Below, one piece after another: positions 49,110 through 59,800 of a stretch of 64,000 bases of DNA. Position 1 is the stretch's first letter, and every line of letters starts with the position of its first letter. The DNA is taken from NCBI GenBank assembly GCA_905250025.1, contig CAJNOJ010000023.1, positions 558,001 to 622,000 of the forward strand, written 5' to 3'. The position numbers and the translations under genes were made by a program. Below the pieces are notes generated by a model that did not search any database, had not been told where the DNA came from, and saw nothing but the letters and a program-made list of their open reading frames with translations. The DNA comes from Adineta ricciae (lineage: Eukaryota > Rotifera > Eurotatoria > Adinetida > Adinetidae).

Positions 49110-49138
49110 AATAGCTCACAATATAAATCTCGTCAAAA

Positions 49139-50048
49139 ATGCCTCCAACAATATCAGCAAAGCCGCATGTCATCGTCCTGAGCGGACCAAGCGGGTATAG
49201 CTAGTGTACAAAGCTTTCGAGAGGACTTTGAAAGTACGAACGATTGTTTTTAGATCGGGAAAAAGTACATTAATCACGAAACTATTCGAAGAATATCCAA
49301 CAGCGTTTGCTTTTAGCATCTCACGTATGTGATCAAAAAATATAGCGTTTCAAAGGATATTCATTTCTTTTTCTTCTTGTAGATACAACAAGATCCCCTC
49401 GTCCAGGCGAACAAAATGGACGTGGTATGTAGCCAAAATTTTCGTTCATGATGGCATAATTCTTACTCTATTTCTGTAGAGTACCATTTCGCCTCTCGAC
49501 CTGACATGGAAGGTATGCTGAATCGTGGCGAATTCCTCGAATCAACAGAATTCTCCGGAAATTTGTATGGAACAAGGTTGTAACAAACGAATAAATAACT
49601 GCATTTCTATTCATCGGAATCGTTTCTTCTATTTGCAGTAAAAAAGCTGTTGAAGATGTAACACGAACAGGGCGCATATGTTTACTTGATGTCGATAAAC
49701 AAGGCGTGAAAAACATTCGCAACAGCCATCTCGATGCCGTGTTTGTCTTCATCAGTCCGCCGAGTTATGAAATTTTAGAGCAACGTTTACGCGGACGACA
49801 AACAGATACCGAAGCGGCAATCGAAAAACGTTTAAAAGAAGCGAAAGAATCGATGGAATTCAGCAAAGAACCAGGCGTTTATGATCATATTATATTAAAT
49901 GATCAACTCGATGTGGCTTATCAATCACTAAAGGACGTTCTACGAGAGGTAAAACAAAGAAAATCTAGAGTGATTATGTGTAATCTTTCATTGCTAGAGT
50001 ATCAATGCTGTTTTGGAACAACAAAAGGCGACAAAAAATGGCAGCTAA
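49139..50048 (+). CDS. GUK1: Guanylate kinase
   Basis: Six or more exons from ATG 49139 to TAA 50046-50048, about 200 aa. The P-loop GPSGSGKSTL spans the first intron. The GMP-binding region follows: FAFSISHTTRSPRPGEQNG, then EYHF and EFLESTEFSGNLYGTS. Next come the Walker-B-like CLLDVDKQGVKNI and the lid/C-terminal helices (ISPPSYEILEQRLRGRQTD, YDHIILNDQLDVAYQSL). The enzyme phosphorylates GMP/dGMP with ATP in the cytosol, supplying GTP. All catalytic motifs are intact. Confidence 0.97.
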
Positions 50049-50328
50049 ATTTTTTTTTCAATAAGAAAACAGTGATTTCCATTATCTCATTCCCTTCCTC
50101 GTCAGTTTGCTTTTTGTCCGTTTAGAAGAATACTTATATATGAGACTTTTTGTGCTTAATGTTGCTGTCGAACTAAACCTAGAATTTTATGCAAGAATCT
50201 ATTTTATACGATCTTGTCAAAGTAAATGAAAAAGCAAAATAAATCTGAACTTCAACGACTTCACTGATTTTTGCGAAATACTCAATGAGGAACTTCAATT
50301 CAATCTTGTGAATTTCTTCACTAGAACG

Positions 50329-50338
50329 CTTTTTCTAG
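50329..50338 (+). promoter_or_regulatory. Candidate spliced-leader acceptor of PDRG1
   Basis: GCTTTTTCTAG directly abuts the ATG (distance 0). Confidence 0.5.
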
Positions 50339-50888
50339 ATGGCTAATCAAGCCGAACAAATTCGTCTTGCACAAGCAGGTGTCCATGATAATCCTGAGTT
50401 TGTTTTGAAATATCTCGAAGAAATTGAAGCGTTAGCTGAAAACGTCCTTGCCGAACGACGTGAAATCATCGAATTGAATAAAAGACGTGATAAACTACGC
50501 GAAGCCAGTCGGTAATACGAAATTTCTCTGTCATAAGACACGACCATCTCTTCTATTGTTGTAGAGCAGTTCACAAACAAGCATCGAACGTTAAAACGAA
50601 CTGGATGTGTTTGAATAATAATTTTCTCGCCATGTCAACGAGAGATTGTAAGCGTTTAATTGATCGCGGTAAGAATTATTTGATGAATATTCATCTAAGG
50701 ATTATTATTTTCACACAGATTTTGATCAAATCAATGTAGAAATCAGTCAAGCAGAGAAAAAACTAAAGGAAAATGTTAAAAAACTATATGATGCAGAAAA
50801 AAAACCTGAAATTCGCGGTTTCAATTTGAAATCTCTCTCACGTGAAGAACGCCAAGAATTGGATCAATTGCTGGAACCATACACTTGA
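50339..50888 (+). CDS. PDRG1: PDRG1-like prefoldin-family protein
   Basis: Three exons (50339-50511, 50565-50668, 50719-50888) give 148 aa. It starts with a coil (FVLKYLEEIEALAENVLAER; human RVLRYLVEVEELAEEVLADK). A middle hairpin contains NNFLAMSTRDCKRLI. It ends with a second coil and KPEIRGFNLKSLSREE (human KPELKGFNLNPLNQDE). The coil-hairpin-coil plan is the beta-type prefoldin fold. PDRG1 is a subunit of the R2TP/PAQosome-associated prefoldin-like complex. The start abuts an AG acceptor. Its stop is only 58 bases from the convergent CFAP96 stop. Confidence 0.85.
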
Positions 50889-50907
50889 TATTTATATATA
50901 TATTTAT

Positions 50908-50913
50908 AATAAA
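50908..50913 (+). terminator. Poly(A) signal of PDRG1
   Basis: AATAAAATAAAA 20 bases after the PDRG1 stop, lying inside the small gap to the convergent CFAP96 gene. Confidence 0.5.
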
Positions 50914-50946
50914 ATAAAACGTTATGAAAAATAATTCATGTCTATA

Positions 50947-52220
50947 TCAATGAGCAGACGCATGTCGTGGCGGTGGTAGCTGAAATCCTTGATAGGTTTG
51001 AACTGCTTGTCTGTAATTCTGTCGATTGATTTGTAAATCAACGTTTTTATGTATAACTGAGTCAGTCGGACGACTTTTCGGGTATTTGTTTGGATAGTAC
51101 GTTTTACCTTGTTTATTCACGACATTTTTCACTTGAGTAAACATGGATGTGACAGCGTATGGATCTTTGTCGCTACGTTTGGGAAACTTATCGAAGCATC
51201 CGTCCTTATTGCCACCAATCTAGATGGAAAGTGTTCGAATTGTTTTCTGAAGGAGACTTCAAGAATGAAGACGTACTGATTTGGGAGGTGAACTGTATCG
51301 GAACGGTTTTCTATCCGATGGTGCTGATTTCGAGCGTTCTTTCGTCTCGCCACGGCCCTTAACAAATTTACCATCGCCTCCGAATGGATTACGATCAAAA
51401 TAGTCTTTTGGATGCATATTTAACTTGAATACACCCGCTTTCGTGGCTGATTTATGCTGAGCATATTCTTTCTATAAAGAAAATCGAATAGTAGGATGTG
51501 ATTCTTCTGACTCTTTTTTACCCGTTGAGCGTCTAGTGGTGCGTCGTAATTATCTGTTTTTTCTTTGTATGCGTACGGCGGATCTTTGTCAATACCTAGA
51601 TTTGCATAACTATCGAGAGAAAAAATTGTATTGAAAGAGAGAACAAATTCAGCTTACCCATAACCTGTTCCCTTTTTCGATGGATTTACTTTGAAGTTTG
51701 ATTTTTCTGCTTGGGCTTTTTCTGCTTCCCTATATTTGGCTTTGCTTGGATCTAAATCATGTACAGGACCGCCTATAGTGCCATAGAATGAGCCGAGACC
51801 TTCTCTGAAATACGTCGACGTTAGTTAACCTCGACCATGAGTAAAAGTTTACATACGGATCTCTTGCTCGATACATGCTGACAAATGGTCTAGTGACAAT
51901 ATTCTTCTTCTTTTCTTCCATACGTGCTCTTCGACGCATTGATACAGGATCGATATATGAACCCGGTAAGATTTTAAATTCATTATCAAAATAGCCAGCC
52001 ATTGAGCCAGTTGATCGTGGTTTCGAACTTTTACTCATCATTTGCTTATTTTTATATGCCACTTCGTTGAAGTTAACTTTGAAGAAAGGAGAATAGATAT
52101 CGTAAGGTCTTACTGAACTAACTTACAACGAGATGCTTCTTTGTACGGATCTTTGATGGTAACATATTCCATCTCTTTGAATAGACCTACACGGTCCATA
52201 TCTGTCTTTCCACTCGCCAT
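50947..52220 (-). CDS. CFAP96: Cilia- and flagella-associated protein 96 (C4orf47)
   Basis: About six exons from ATG 52220 to TGA 50947. The N-terminus GKTDMDRVGLFKEMEYVTI matches human KTDMERIGLFSEMEYITV. Next FNEVAYKNKQMMSKSSKP (human FNEAASKNKQMLPGGSKE), AGYFDNEFKILPGSYID and MRRRARMEEKKKN. Later pieces give GLGSFYGTIGGPV-like and NPGKKGTGYGYAN-like elements, and the end KSRPTDSVIHKNVDLQINRQ corresponds to human KSRPVESIMTLNVRRALN. The family is found in cilia-bearing species and localises to the ciliary axoneme or centrosome. Convergent with PDRG1. Confidence 0.93.
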
Positions 52221-52629
52221 TGTTAGACTTCAGAGTAAGATAGAAAAAATTTGCTCTTGAAAAAGAAACTATTTGATGTATAATGTTACAGACGTCTTAA
52301 GAAAAGAGAAGAAAGGGCAACATTGCCATTATTAGAGTTTCTGTCACGACGACAACATACGTAGTAACAATTTTTTTTCATGTTTCTTTTCGTCTCTGCA
52401 TAGAGCGCGCTGTGAATCAGTTGATTACGCTGTGTCAACAAGCAACATTTGAGTCCTTTCGTCTCTCGCTCTCTCTGCAAACTAAGGTATATAAAGAAAG
52501 AGATGTGAATACATTTTATCATGATATTTATTGGTTTTGTTTTTGACCACAACAAACTATAAGAAACAGAATACAACGTGAAGAAAAGAGTGAGAGAGAA
52601 AGTGAGTGAATGTTAGTGTATGATATGAT

Positions 52630-54066
52630 TTATTCATTTTTTTGAATTGGTGGCTTGAAAGCTGAATGGGAACCACTGCCAATGATAGATGGATTTTGAT
52701 TATTAATCTCAAATGGAAATCGTCGCGGAATAGTGGATAATGGTAAACGGAAAGAACTTGGTACAAATAATGGTGAGCGAAAAAATTGTAACCAATCTGT
52801 CGAATTAAATGAAACGAGAGACAGAGGATTGGATGATGGTAATGGGGGTGGAAATGGAAAATAATGAGATCCTGGAAGAGATGGTATTGACAAAGGGGGT
52901 GGTGGTGGAGGAGGAAGAAACATGTTGATATCGGGCAATTGTTCATCCGTTGTTGTTGACGAAACGACATTATGTGTTGGTAGTCGTCTTTCTCGTGTTT
53001 TAGTTTTTGACAATTTAGGAGGTGGTGGAATTGGCAACATGACTTCTTCCTCTTCGTCGTCTACTTCGATTTCTTTATCTTCGTGCTTTTCTCCGTCATC
53101 TTCTTCTGTTTCTTCTTTGTCTTCATCGTTCATCTCTTCAGCATGGTCAATATTTTCAGTAGTACCTGAAGTATTATTGTTATTATGATTCGTTGCCGAA
53201 GATTTCGGAACGGTCGTTGCCGATGCCGTACGTTTTCGATTGCCACCATTGAACATCGCTTTGACATCTTCCCATGCGTCTCGTAAATCTTCACTCTGTG
53301 TTGGATTATGTAAACGTAAATGACGACGCCATGCATTGAAATTTGGGCTATCAGGTTGCACGTAGGACATATTAGGTAAACGGTGAGAATGAAAGATGAA
53401 CTTATTTGGTGAAAGAAAACTGTCACAATAGGAACATCTACATAGCAGAAAAGCAAGAATGAATAAACACGATGATAAATCGAGATGTATGTCGGCCTTA
53501 CCGGATACATTTTGCTCGTGAACTGTTGTATCGTATTGGAATGAATAGACCACGGCATCCCCATGCACAATGATGGTAGACTTCAAAAACGAAGTTCTCT
53601 GGTAGATTCAACGGTTTAGTCGACTCAAGAAATGAGTTCACTAAACGTTCGGCCTCTCGACGTGTTATCATTCCACAACGCCGTGAGGAACTTGGCATAG
53701 CACCTGACAAAGAGATACACCTTTGTAAAGTTCTGTTTTAACGTCCGTTGTACAGTCTTACCTGCTCGCCGCAACAGTTCTAGTTGAACAGGTGTACATT
53801 GAACACAAGTGATACCCAATGCTAAAAAAAAATAATCAACACATGACTGGAAGATTAAATTTATCAGTGAGGAACGTACCAACGCGTCGATTATGTATTT
53901 CATTGTAACTAAAATCTTTTAATAAATCATTTGATATCTGTGCCAAACATAACCGTTCCTTCCCATCAGTAATTAGACTTACAATAGGTGCACCACGTAT
54001 AGTACAGGTCGACACATAACTATTATCATGATGTCGACTATCGCTCCTAGTTAAACTTTCTTCCAT
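52630..54066 (-). CDS. SKOR: SKI family transcriptional corepressor (SKOR/Fussel/Corl)
   Basis: Four exons starting at ATG 54066 (behind CTTTTAG, 2 bases) and ending at 52630. The SKI/SNO/DAC domain reads GAPIVSLITDGKERLCLAQI, NEIHNRRVALGITCVQCTPV, RRCGMITRREAERL. The SMAD4-binding-like zinc domain follows: CAWGCRGLFIPIRYNSSRAK, CSYC, SPNKFIFHSHR, FNAWRRHLRL, AWEDVKAMFNGGNRKR. All match SKOR1/2 rather than SKI/SNO. After that come an acidic stretch (52-fold D/E-rich, about 53030-53140) and a Pro-rich tail with a run of nine prolines. Total roughly 430 aa against about 965 in human SKOR1; the long C-terminal half is missing. SKORs are neuronal nuclear corepressors acting with LBX1 and SMADs. 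Confidence 0.94.
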
Positions 54067-54068
54067 AT

Positions 54069-54082
54069 CTAAAAGAAAAAAT
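54069..54082 (-). promoter_or_regulatory. Candidate spliced-leader acceptor of SKOR
   Basis: TTTTTTCTTTTAG on the minus strand, followed by AT and then ATG (distance 2). Confidence 0.5.
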
Positions 54083-55448
54083 GCGAGTTGTTATGTTTTT
54101 TTCTTTGTTCGTATTCAGTATTCTTTTCTAGCAGCAGATGCTAAACTGTTTTACAGTCAACTGAACTTCTCTGTGATGTGCCACTTGAATTTCTGATGAG
54201 AAAAAGAGAGATAGTTTCGCAGCATATGAACCATATAATCCTCGATAAAAAGTGATTAGTGACATAATGAAATCGTTTTCGGAACTGAAGAGAAAGAGAG
54301 AACTAGCAAATGGTATATGCATTCCTAAAAAGATCATCGACAGCATCGATTGAAAGAATAGACGAATGAATGTCTTTGATTATGCCGACATGGACACTTA
54401 AGACGACGACAGAGAAAATAGAAAAAAACAAAAATTGATTTATTTTAAACTCCACTAACTCTCTATCTTCTTCTTCTTCTTCTTTTCTTTAATAAAAACT
54501 ACTCTGGTAATTATTCACAATTCGTTGACATTCATTTTCTTTCTTTTTTTTTCTCTCCTCGACAAAAATTCTTCGATTGGTTAACGCGATTTGTTTTATA
54601 ACCAATGAGAACACATCCGGATGGAGAAATGAATAGTAGAGAGAACGCTGTCTCTGTACTCTCCTTACATTTGAGACATTCCATCATCATTATTTCATTT
54701 GACACTTTGTCTTTATTCTAAACAAAAATCGAAGGTATATAGTCATTTGTACGCTTCCATTTACATTCACTAGCGGATGTATTATAGCGATCATAATTTT
54801 CTTTTTCAATGACATACACTTTATTTCAAACAGTCTATCGTCAAGATGTGTCTATTTAATTGATGCCTCATTTGAGCTATTGAGAGAATTTCTTCTTGCT
54901 ACACTCAAATTTTATTCACGTGAAGAAGAAAGTGCTGAACAAGAAGCACGGATGAATGTAATAAAGCAGAGAAGATCGACATGAATTTTGCTCGTCTTGC
55001 ACTGAATGGATATTAGTTTAGTGCGAGAAATATCTATCGAGACAAAAAACGATATGCCTGCCAAAGCAATGAAGAGGAAAACTATGTAATTGATGTCGCA
55101 TTATTAACGACGATCTGTTGAGAATCACGTTCTTTTACATCGTCAGTCAATGTGCGAAATAGAATACGAACGGCATTCCACTGGCTAGAATATAAAAAGA
55201 CTAACAGATTGTATGTATTTGATATAATGAATGGGCGTATTCAAGTGTTTCTATGACTCATATCGTCCATGACAACGTAAATCGTATTGGAAAATGGACA
55301 AAGAATGCAGGCAGGGTTTACCGACAGGCACCTATTGTCGCGGGTGCTCAGGGATATGAGTGGATGAACAGGATTGCAATTTTTATGTTTTGGCTACTTC
55401 TTAAGGCGTGTTTTTAGGATAAAAGATATGGCGCAGTGTGTGTAGCGA
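54083..55448. other. Intergenic stretch upstream of SKOR
   Basis: AT-rich, with CTT repeats near 54466-54490. No supported gene; the 72-codon minus frame at 54128-54346 looks random. Should hold the SKOR promoter. Confidence 0.45.
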
Positions 55449-55832
55449 ATGCTGGAAATCATTGAATTCAGAAGTAGCCTAGAAACGCATTCTCAGGTGT
55501 TACTGTTGTCGGATCGAAGGATGAAAAAGAGGATTGGAATCAATCAAGATTGCATCAACCATCTAGTCTATATTTTGACGAAGAGCCAAAGGTAATCTAA
55601 GTAGCTGATAGATTAAACGATCGAATTCAACGTTGACTACATGAGTTTTTCTTGATTTAGCGAGGTTGAACATGTTGCCGAGTTCTCGAAGTCGTATGAT
55701 TTGAAGCTCGATAGTAATGGGACTTCATATGTTAGTGATACAAGCAACAGTATGATACACTTTTTTTCTTTGATGGATAATCGACCTTGTGACGCACTAC
55801 CACTTACAACTATACCAACATCTACAAGTTAA
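55449..55832 (+). CDS. Possible small two-exon gene, unknown
   Basis: ATG 55449 opens a frame that runs to a donor AAAG|GTAATC (exon 55449-55591). The acceptor TTGATTTAG at 55660 joins it in phase to a second open segment ending at TAA 55830-55832 (exon 55661-55832). The total is 315 bases, exactly 105 codons. The product (104 aa) is hydrophilic, with QVLLLSDRRMKKRIGI near the start, EVEHVAEFSKSYDLKL in the middle and a Thr/Ser/Pro-rich end. GCGTGTTTTTAG about 30 bases upstream is a possible leader acceptor, but a 6-codon upstream frame (ATGGCGCAGTGTGTGTAG) follows it. No homology recognised; it could be a remnant of an older gene. Confidence 0.3.
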
Positions 55833-55959
55833 TCTAATTGTCTTCACTCTCAACCGCAAAACAATTCCATTATCGATGTTAGCAGTGGCATGTGTTTATA
55901 TAAAAGTTTTTTGAAGCATTACAAGAACTTATTATATTAAAAGAATTATAAAATAACAT

Positions 55960-57129
55960 TTAATTAATTGATTTTTCTGAGTTCATTTTTTCAACAGTCT
56001 TTCGAATCCAATCATAATATGCACTAATTCGGACATATACACCCGGATAACCTTCATGCGCAAATTCACAACCATAACTAACGATTCCGACTAGAATCCA
56101 TCGGTCAACATCATATGTTTGTTTGTCAAAAAGTCCGCTCCCTATGTCACCCTGACACAAATCACGACGAGAATGTTCTGTGCCAACACAAAGCTGTTTT
56201 GACGTATTATATGTCGGATAAACAATCGAACATTCATCTTTGATGTTTAAAACTGTTTGTCGAAGTTCATCCGTTTCTGTCACAGACCATGTGTTATTTC
56301 CTACGGTACGCCAACCAGCTACAATTAACGGCTTTGCTTTTACGATTGGTATACTCGATCGTGCCAACCACGCTGGTCTGATTCGATCAGAAAATGAGTC
56401 AATACGTTGACGAAGTCTAATAATACCAATGTCATTCTGCGATGTGACGCTATTATAATCCGAGTGAAAGATAAACCGATCAATCGGAACACGTTGTGTT
56501 ACATTTGATAAACGATGTGCGCCAAGAACAACGGAATAGGGAAGATGAACCAGAAGTTGCTGAAAACAACTGGCTGCTGTTAAAATATGTTGGTTGTCAA
56601 TTAAAGCTCCGCCACACATATGTCGTTCGTCGTATTGAATTGAAACGTGCCATGGTAATGCATGTGGGCGTATTTCACTACCGCCAACAGTTTGATTTTC
56701 TACGGGAGAATAGGTAGAAATACTATATTCATTATACTGGAGACAGAAACGTATCTAGTCGATAATAAACATAGACGATACTGATTCTTTATTAAAAGAA
56801 ATGATGGTAATATTTACTTCATAATCAACACATTGCTTTCCATCGACTGCATGGCAAATGAATCCATCTCTGATTGTGGTATAATTTGCCATCGAAATCG
56901 CGTCGTTTGTCATTTGTTGATGAGATGCTCGTCGTATTTCAAATAAGCCTGTCCATGGCGTCAGTTCAAATATCCAAGGATATCGCGCTCGAATGAGTGA
57001 GAATCGTTCGATGTCATTGCCATTCGAATTTGGTTCCCACGGATGATTTTCATTGAACCAACCACTAGTATAATTACATTGACTGTGAACTAATGGAAAG
57101 AAAACGAGCAGAATCAACAGAGTATACAT
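55960..57129 (-). CDS. Secreted WxxW-domain plus inactive trypsin-like protease homologue
   Basis: Two exons (57129-56782, 56736-55960) give 374 aa. A signal peptide (MYTLLILLVFFPLVHSQ) leads to a domain of about 95 residues with SGWFNENHPW, RYPW and GKQCVDYEVN, the pattern of the mucin/CILP WxxW domain. Then an S1A protease fold: TVGGSEIRPHALPWHVSIQY, MCGGALIDNQHILTAASC, NDIGIIRLRQ, VAGWRTVG, DLCQGDIGSGLF, GIVSYGCEFAHEGYPGVYVR. Two catalytic residues are lost: His of TAAHC is Ser (codon 56569-56571) and the nucleophile Ser of GDSGGP is Ile (codon 56143-56145). The Asp (NDIGI) and the trypsin-type pocket Asp (DLCQGD) remain. I infer a secreted pseudoprotease that binds rather than cuts; the frame is intact, so it is not a simple pseudogene. 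Confidence 0.88.
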
Positions 57130-58161
57130 GTTATTATGTATATGTACCAATGATATGTGATCGATAATAAATGTCCATTTTAACGATGAATCAATATAAA
57201 TATAAATATGTATGTAAGAAAGCATAGGTATCCGATTACGTTGTTATACAGCCAGTTACTAATCGTTAAATTGACATTTTCAAAATACAAAAAGAAAGCT
57301 TCAATGCGAGTATCGTGAATAGAAGTAACTGGAAAGGAGTGTTTCGCAAAACAATGAGATTTGAAATGGTAATCGAAACAAAAGGAAAGCTTCTCGTACA
57401 AGACGGGGAGAGGGAGGTCTTTAAGGACGTAAATCGGTCCACGTCCTCGATATATACATTGAAACGTTCCCTTGGAATTCAAATGGTGTATAATCAGACA
57501 CCTATATTCGCATAAATACGTTTTTGTTTAGTAGACAAAATATAAAGTAGTTATGGTGCATCACACACAGCATTCAATAAACACTGGTATACTCTCCAGC
57601 TGTAATGTCCACATATACTGGTGACATCTATTGAACTCAAACATTATATACCATTCTTTTTTAATCTTTTTAATAATTTGACAAGCTTTTCACTGTGTTT
57701 GTATAGTAAGATTTTCCAATTCCAGGTGCATTCCATTCCAAAAATACATCACCGAACTCTAATTGTGGTTTTCAAGAATTTCTTAATTTTTAGTTTGAGA
57801 CTGTTGACATACTTGAACAAGTTTTTTTCAAGCAGTCGAAACTCACTCAGCTCCACACGGAATCATAAATATATCCGTAAAATATATTTGCTTCCTAACG
57901 GTCATTCATTCGGAGTTCACCTGTATAGATCAGTATAGAGAGAGAGAAAGAGTAGCTGGCTTGGGATTCACCACCGACAGGAGAACAGCTAACTTCACGA
58001 TAGTATCTGATCATCTTAGCTGTACAAGTACAGCACAGTTTTAATAACCCAATCGGAGATCAAATTAAGCTGGAAATTTCCAAGAATCGATTTTTGAAAC
58101 TCATTTTTCGTCGAGATTTATTTATAGATTTGTTTCAGATAACCGAGGAAACGCAATCACT
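57130..58161. other. Divergent intergenic region, pseudoprotease / zinc-finger gene
   Basis: About 1 kb, no gene supported. The minus frame at 57180-57482 is AT-rich and unlike protein. TAGATTTGTTTCAG ends about 24 bases before ATG 58162, a possible leader acceptor. Confidence 0.45.
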
Positions 58162-59162
58162 ATGGCCGATAACGGTGAGTGTTATTACTAACTTTGCACC
58201 GAATAAATTGATTCATTTGTTACTGAAAACCACTTGATGAAAATTAATTAAAATATCTTGAGAATCGCTTTTTGAATCTTTTGTTTGCGCTTTATTTTTA
58301 TGTGGTCATTTGAGCTCGTCGTACTATGTTGCTTTCAACCTCAATATTACTTTAATGATTTTACTTGTCAATGTAAAACAAATGATGCTTTTCCTATATT
58401 CTAGGTGCTAATGGGAAAGATACAAAATGCAACCTGTCAATTGAAGATCATGATGAAAAACCCAGTGCCTTGGTGGAAGACGATGTTACTGATAAGGTCT
58501 GTTACGACTACATGCGAGAAATTGTAGTAGTATTTCATTTCGAATGGGAAGGAATTCAGCTAAATGGTCAAATAAGTGACTATCGATTTACGTTATAATT
58601 TTAATGCCCTATCTTTTGGCTTCTTGGTATTAAAATAATTATCATTTCAGGTAGTGATGCACCGATGAAACAAGAAGAAAAAGGTTGCAAAGCATGCGAA
58701 ATGGGCTCAATTCTAACATTACATATCCAGTGCGGACATCTCTCTTACATAGCGCAGAAATTCTCTTCGAGCTGTCCAGAACAAATAATACAATTTCATT
58801 TTTATTCTCCGTTCATAGTCGGACAGTACGATCCCGTGCAATATAATCAATGTTGCAGGTAGTCTATCGAGTTATACAAGCGAGTGACAGGTTTCTTCTT
58901 TTCAATACACTTCTTCGAGTATCTTCCCAGTAGCAAAAAAATGTTCTCTAGTCTCAAAATCAATCGGATACTTGGTGAAAAATGTCATGAATCATTCTGG
59001 GGTAAGTGTGATGAGATGAGTGGATGATATGTATATAGCAAAGCAGCTGTCTTTGTTATATACGCTTAATAATCACCAAAGTAAACCTTCTGTAAAACGT
59101 ATACTAGCTTCAACACATTTGGTTCACTTCTCAACTTTGCTTCTCATATGAATCATGCTTAT

Positions 59163-59427
59163 GTAACTAATGAGGGAACTATCCCATATGATACCCTCCG
59201 TTCGAGCTCATCTTTGAACCTTAGAGAAAGCTTAGACTATGGATAAAAAACTTACCATGGCTTTTTGCCAAATTTTGCTATTGTCGAGATGTTTTGTCAT
59301 CAGCATATTGAAATAAGTCATTACCGTGGTAGCCCTCAGGGATATGGAAAAACTTATTCTCGAATTTTGACTTGAAACTTCGTACAGAGAAAGGTCTTGA
59401 TGAAAATAGTTTATCCTGAAAATTTTA
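59163..59427 (+). repeat. Left arm of the foldback element
   Basis: Contains the internal landmarks GTTCGAGCTCATCTTTGA, GCTTTTTGCCAAATTTTGCT and CCGTGGTAGCCCTCAGGG, all found reversed in the right arm. Confidence 0.85.
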
Positions 59428-59533
59428 GATCAAGCCATTGTTTCTATACGAAGAGATCACTATGATACATTATATTACGCGCAGATCTCAGCATCAGTGT
59501 TCCCTTCTAAAGCAAGAGATACTGGGAAAGCTT

Positions 59534-59800
59534 AAATTTTCAGGATAAACTATTTTCATCAAGAGCTTTCTCTGTATGAAGTTTCAAGTCAAAATTCGAG
59601 AATAAGTTTTTCCATATCCCTGAGGGCTACCACGGTAATGACTTATTTCAATATGCTGATGACACAACATCTCGACAATAGCAAAATTTGGCAAAAAGCC
59701 ATTGTAGGTTTTTTTTAATCCATAGTCTAAGCTTTCTCTAAGGATCAAAGATGAGCTCGAACGGAAGGTATCATCTGGGATAGTTCCTTCGTAAGCTACT
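59534..59800 (-). repeat. Right arm of the foldback element
   Basis: Reverse complement of the left arm; differs at points such as GTTGTGTCATC against GTTTTGTCATC and a longer T-run at 59709-59716. Confidence 0.85.

Larger units (their letters stand above)
48166..49138. other. Spacer BUD31-GUK1
   Basis: AT-rich. AATAAA at 48305-48310 serves BUD31. No gene seen. It ends in TTATCTTTCTAG 29 bases before the GUK1 start. Confidence 0.45.
59163..59800. mobile_element. Foldback (long inverted repeat) element, MITE-like
   Basis: Two arms of about 265 bases (59163-59427 and 59534-59800) are reverse complements of each other with only scattered mismatches and small indels; about 106 bases lie between them. 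Outer ends are GTAACTAATGAGGGAACTAT and, reversed, GTAGCTTACGAAGGAACTAT. It has no coding capacity. A clear target-site duplication is not visible. It sits in an intron of the zinc-finger gene. The transcript would fold into a very long hairpin. Confidence 0.85.

Noticed and set aside
55417-55448. KRYGAVCVANAG-like stretch resembling a thiolase end
   Set aside because: Only about ten residues, stopped at once, and the surrounding bases give no thiolase context.
57180-57482. 100-codon minus-strand frame upstream of the pseudoprotease
   Set aside because: Considered as an extra N-terminal exon, but the signal peptide at 57129 is a better start and no junction joins the two.
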